This document shows positions 61,717 through 64,000 of a stretch of 64,000 nucleotides of DNA, one piece after another; positions within the stretch are counted from its first letter, which is position 1; every line of letters begins with the position of its first letter. A program made the position numbers and the translations under genes. This DNA is from Pseudarthrobacter sp. IC2-21 (GTDB lineage Bacteria > Actinomycetota > Actinomycetes > Actinomycetales > Micrococcaceae). The stretch is taken from positions 1 through 64,000 of the forward strand of contig NZ_CP139145.1 of the NCBI RefSeq assembly GCF_034048115.1, written 5' to 3'. Under the pieces are notes generated by a model. It did not search any database and had not been told where the DNA came from. It worked only from the letters and a program-made list of their open reading frames with translations.

Positions 61717-62658
61717 ATGCCATTGCTGACCACACCAGGATCGCCACCCAACGCGGAGACTAAGACGCGGACGTCCCTGATCAAACCGGTGCTGATTGCC
61801 GTGGCTGCCATGGCCGTGGTGGTCCTGGTGGCCAAGGCTGTCCGTGGACTGGACGCGGTCCAGGACTTTCTTCTGATGTATCCGGGGCACAGCGCTCTGC
61901 CGGCGAATGCGCCGATCGGGCTGCCGGCCTGGCTGGGTTGGCAACACTTCCTCAACGCCTTCTTCATTGTGCTGATCATCCGCACGGGCTGGCAGGTCCG
62001 CACCACTGCCCGCCCCAAGGCGTACTGGACGCGGAAGAACACGGGCCTGTTCAAAACCAGGAACAAGCCCGGCAAGATCAGCTTGGAGCTCTGGTTCCAC
62101 CTGAGCCTCGACGTGCTTTGGCTGCTCAATGGCCTGGTGTTCGTGGTGCTGCTGTTCGTCACCGGCGGGTGGATGCGCATCGTGCCAACCAGTTGGGACA
62201 TTTTCCCCAATGCGCTAAGCACGGCTCTCCAGTATGCGTCGCTCAACTGGCCGGCTGAAAACGGCTGGGTCAACTACAACGCCTTGCAGGTGCTGGCCTA
62301 CTTCGCCATCGTCTTCATCGCCGCCCCGCTGGCCGCCGTGACAGGCGTGCGCATGAGCCCGGCCTGGCCCAAGGGCAACACCTTGCTGGACAATGCCTAC
62401 CCAATTGACCTGGCCCGTAAGATCCACTTCCCCGTCATGCTCTTCTTTACCGCGTTCGTCGTGATGCACGTGACGCTGGTGCTGTCCACTGGCGCCATAA
62501 GGAACCTCAACCACATGTTCGCTACACGCGACGATGCCGGATGGCTCGGCTTCTGGATCTTCCTATTATCGGTCGCAGTGATGGTCGGCGCCTGGCTGCT
62601 GGCCCGGCCGGTCTTCCTGCGCCCGCTCGCCATGCTGACGGGCAAGGTTACGAAGTAG
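61717..62658 (+). CDS. cytochrome b561/FdhI-like membrane protein
   Basis: A 313-residue membrane protein with about six helices, 11 bp after etfA. Histidines lie in membrane-embedded positions suited to heme ligation: WQHFLNAFFIVLII, ELWFHLSLDVLWLLNG and KIHFPVMLFFTAFVVMHVTLVL. Architecture and the PGHSALPANAPIGLPAWLGWQH region match cytochrome b/b6-domain proteins of the formate dehydrogenase gamma/b561 type. It may pass electrons from EtfAB to menaquinone in place of an ETF:quinone oxidoreductase; no FixC-like gene is visible. That function is an inference from the gene order. Confidence 0.75.
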   Translation: MPLLTTPGSPPNAETKTRTSLIKPVLIAVAAMAVVVLVAKAVRGLDAVQDFLLMYPGHSALPANAPIGLPAWLGWQHFLNAFFIVLIIRTGWQVRTTARPKAYWTRKNTGLFKTRNKPGKISLELWFHLSLDVLWLLNGLVFVVLLFVTGGWMRIVPTSWDIFPNALSTALQYASLNWPAENGWVNYNALQVLAYFAIVFIAAPLAAVTGVRMSPAWPKGNTLLDNAYPIDLARKIHFPVMLFFTAFVVMHVTLVLSTGAIRNLNHMFATRDDAGWLGFWIFLLSVAVMVGAWLLARPVFLRPLAMLTGKVTK

Positions 62659-62832
62659 TCTCACCGTCCGCTGATGATCCCTCTGACACGAGCGGACAGC
62701 TGCAGTCCATTGGTCCATACCTGTTAACCCCATGATTTGGTACCAGCAGGCCTCAACCCGGCCGGTAAATCTTACGGCCCCCAATTGGCGTCTCCGACGG
62801 CCAACGCCTAGTCAACGATGAAAGGCAAGCTC

Positions 62833-64000
62833 ATGCATCTACGTTCTTCCCCGGAGATTACGAATCTGCGCGAGGAGCTCCGTTCCTACTTCGTGAACCT
62901 CCTGACCGATGAAGTACGCGCAGGACTGCGCGAAGAGGGCGAAGCGGGCGGCCCGATACACGCGGCAATCCAGGCTCAGATGGGCCGCGACGGGTGGCTC
63001 GGCATCGGCTGGCCCACCGAATACGGCGGCCAGGGCCTGGGCCCGGACGCGCAGTTTGTGTTCTACGACGAGGCCTACCGCGCCGATGCTCCAATCCCCA
63101 TGATCACCATGACCACCGTTGGTCCGACGCTCATGAGCCAGGGGACCCAGGAACAGAAGGATTACTTCCTTCCCAAGATCCTCGCGGGTGAATGCATCTT
63201 TGCCATCGGCTACACCGAACCCGAAGCAGGCACCGATCTCGCTTCCCTGACCACCCGCGCGGTGCGCGACGGCGATGAGTATGTCATCACTGGCAGCAAG
63301 GTCTTCACCTCAGGCGCCGACGGCGCCGACTGGATCTGGCTTGCCGCACGCACAGACCAGGATGCCCCCAAGCACAAGGGCATCTCACTGATCCTGGTCC
63401 CCACCACGGCACCGGGATTCGCTGCCACGCCCATCCATGCCTTGGGCGGGGTCAGCACCACGGCCACCTACTACGACAAAGTCCGTGTTCCTGTCGCCAA
63501 CGTGGTCGGCAAGGAGAACGAAGGCTGGCAGATGATCACCACTCAGCTCAATCACGAACGCGTGGGGTTGGCTGCATTCAGCGGCATCTGCGAGGGTCTT
63601 CTGGACGACGTTCGCGAATGGGTGGTCGATCAGCAAACAGCCGAGGGTAAGCCGCTGGGCGGCGAACCGTGGGTGCGTCATCTGCTGGCAACCTCCACCG
63701 CCCGCCTACGTGCCATGCGCCTGATGAATTGGAAGCTCGTGGAAACCACCGCTCGTGGCGAACTCGATCCGGGCTCCGCCTCTGCCGCCAAGGTCTTCGC
63801 CACCGAAACGGTTGTCGATGTGTACCGTTCCTTGCTGGAAGTCGTGGGTTCCGGAGCCTCGCGCGTCACCAGCGCACCCTGGCGCTTCGATACCGGGCGC
63901 CTGGCCCTCATGAACCTGAGTGCCCAAATTAACACCTTCGGCGGCGGCGTCGCCGAGATCCAGCGCGAGATTGTTGCCTGGACCACCCTCGGAATGGCAA
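62833..64000 (+). CDS. acyl-CoA dehydrogenase (3' end outside window)
   Basis: Open from ATG 62833 to the window edge, about 389 residues. It has the FadE26/ChsE4-type N-terminus and WLGIGWPTEYGGQGLGPDAQ, the FAD-binding IFAIGYTEPEAGTDLASLTTRA, VFTSGADGADWIWLAARTD and a late RVGLAAFSGICEG helix. The last visible residues (INTFGGGVAEIQREIVAWTTLG) are the usual C-terminus, so only a few residues are missing. It could act alone or pair with another subunit further downstream. The 174-bp spacer after the cytochrome gene has no clear promoter. Confidence 0.93.
   Translation, partial: MHLRSSPEITNLREELRSYFVNLLTDEVRAGLREEGEAGGPIHAAIQAQMGRDGWLGIGWPTEYGGQGLGPDAQFVFYDEAYRADAPIPMITMTTVGPTLMSQGTQEQKDYFLPKILAGECIFAIGYTEPEAGTDLASLTTRAVRDGDEYVITGSKVFTSGADGADWIWLAARTDQDAPKHKGISLILVPTTAPGFAATPIHALGGVSTTATYYDKVRVPVANVVGKENEGWQMITTQLNHERVGLAAFSGICEGLLDDVREWVVDQQTAEGKPLGGEPWVRHLLATSTARLRAMRLMNWKLVETTARGELDPGSASAAKVFATETVVDVYRSLLEVVGSGASRVTSAPWRFDTGRLALMNLSAQINTFGGGVAEIQREIVAWTTLGMA

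Noticed and set aside
45106..64000. A complete steroid catabolic gene cluster
   Set aside because: No ring-degrading genes (kstD, kshA, hsaC and so on) are present in the window; only side-chain-type enzymes and one HsdA-like SDR support the idea, so the substrate is left open.

Overview
The window looks like a chromosomal segment of a high-GC actinobacterium of the Micrococcaceae, most likely Arthrobacter or Pseudarthrobacter. The evidence is gene order: gyrA, DUF3566, tRNA-Ile, tRNA-Ala, ppiA, rhomboid, crgA, sortase, pabA, then divergently pknB-pknA-pbpA-rodA-pstP-fhaB-fhaA. This is the conserved origin-side neighbourhood of actinobacteria. The genus is an inference from gene order and protein similarity judged by eye.

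Layout. (1) 1-20.8 kb is core: gyrase, cell-wall and cell-division control, the Ser/Thr kinase locus and three tRNAs. It holds an unexpected array of DnaA-box-like repeats around 6.95-7.35 kb and 7.93-8.06 kb. (2) 20.9-30.1 kb is an aldarate block: a GntR/FadR regulator with an enolase-superfamily dehydratase and a palindromic operator, a secreted phosphoesterase, an AEC carrier, then gudD, 2,5-dioxovalerate dehydrogenase and kdgD. Together gudD, kdgD and the aldehyde dehydrogenase would take glucarate/galactarate to 2-oxoglutarate. (3) About 29.08-37.31 kb is a replacement island. It starts at a truncated 3' remnant of an older kdgD, brings in a full-length kdgD, LysR, RidA, an ABC importer and an M24-like hydrolase, and ends in an IS1380-like transposase fragment fused in frame to a 5'-truncated tctA. 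(4) 38.3-42.5 kb returns to ordinary small core genes.

(5) 43.2 kb to the end is a second accessory block. It starts with panB-panD, behind about 740 bp of degenerate DNA, and continues into a large CoA-thioester catabolic cluster. The cluster has MarR and TetR regulators, two SDRs, a double-domain acyl-CoA dehydrogenase, an ADP-forming acyl-CoA ligase, a two-domain VOC protein, a Cys-less SCPx-thiolase/aldolase-like protein with a DUF35 partner, an aldehyde dehydrogenase, an MFS transporter, a MaoC-type hydratase, etfBA, a membrane cytochrome b-like protein and a second acyl-CoA dehydrogenase running off the window.

The cluster reads as an activation - dehydrogenation - hydration - retro-aldol cleavage - aldehyde oxidation route that shortens the side chain of a CoA-activated acid (steroid, terpenoid or aryl-alkanoate; substrate unknown). 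It has its own electron-transfer branch. Two promoter regions 12 kb apart (46.60 and 58.92 kb) carry nearly the same 16-bp palindromic element, which suggests one regulon. This cluster is my best candidate for an undescribed system.
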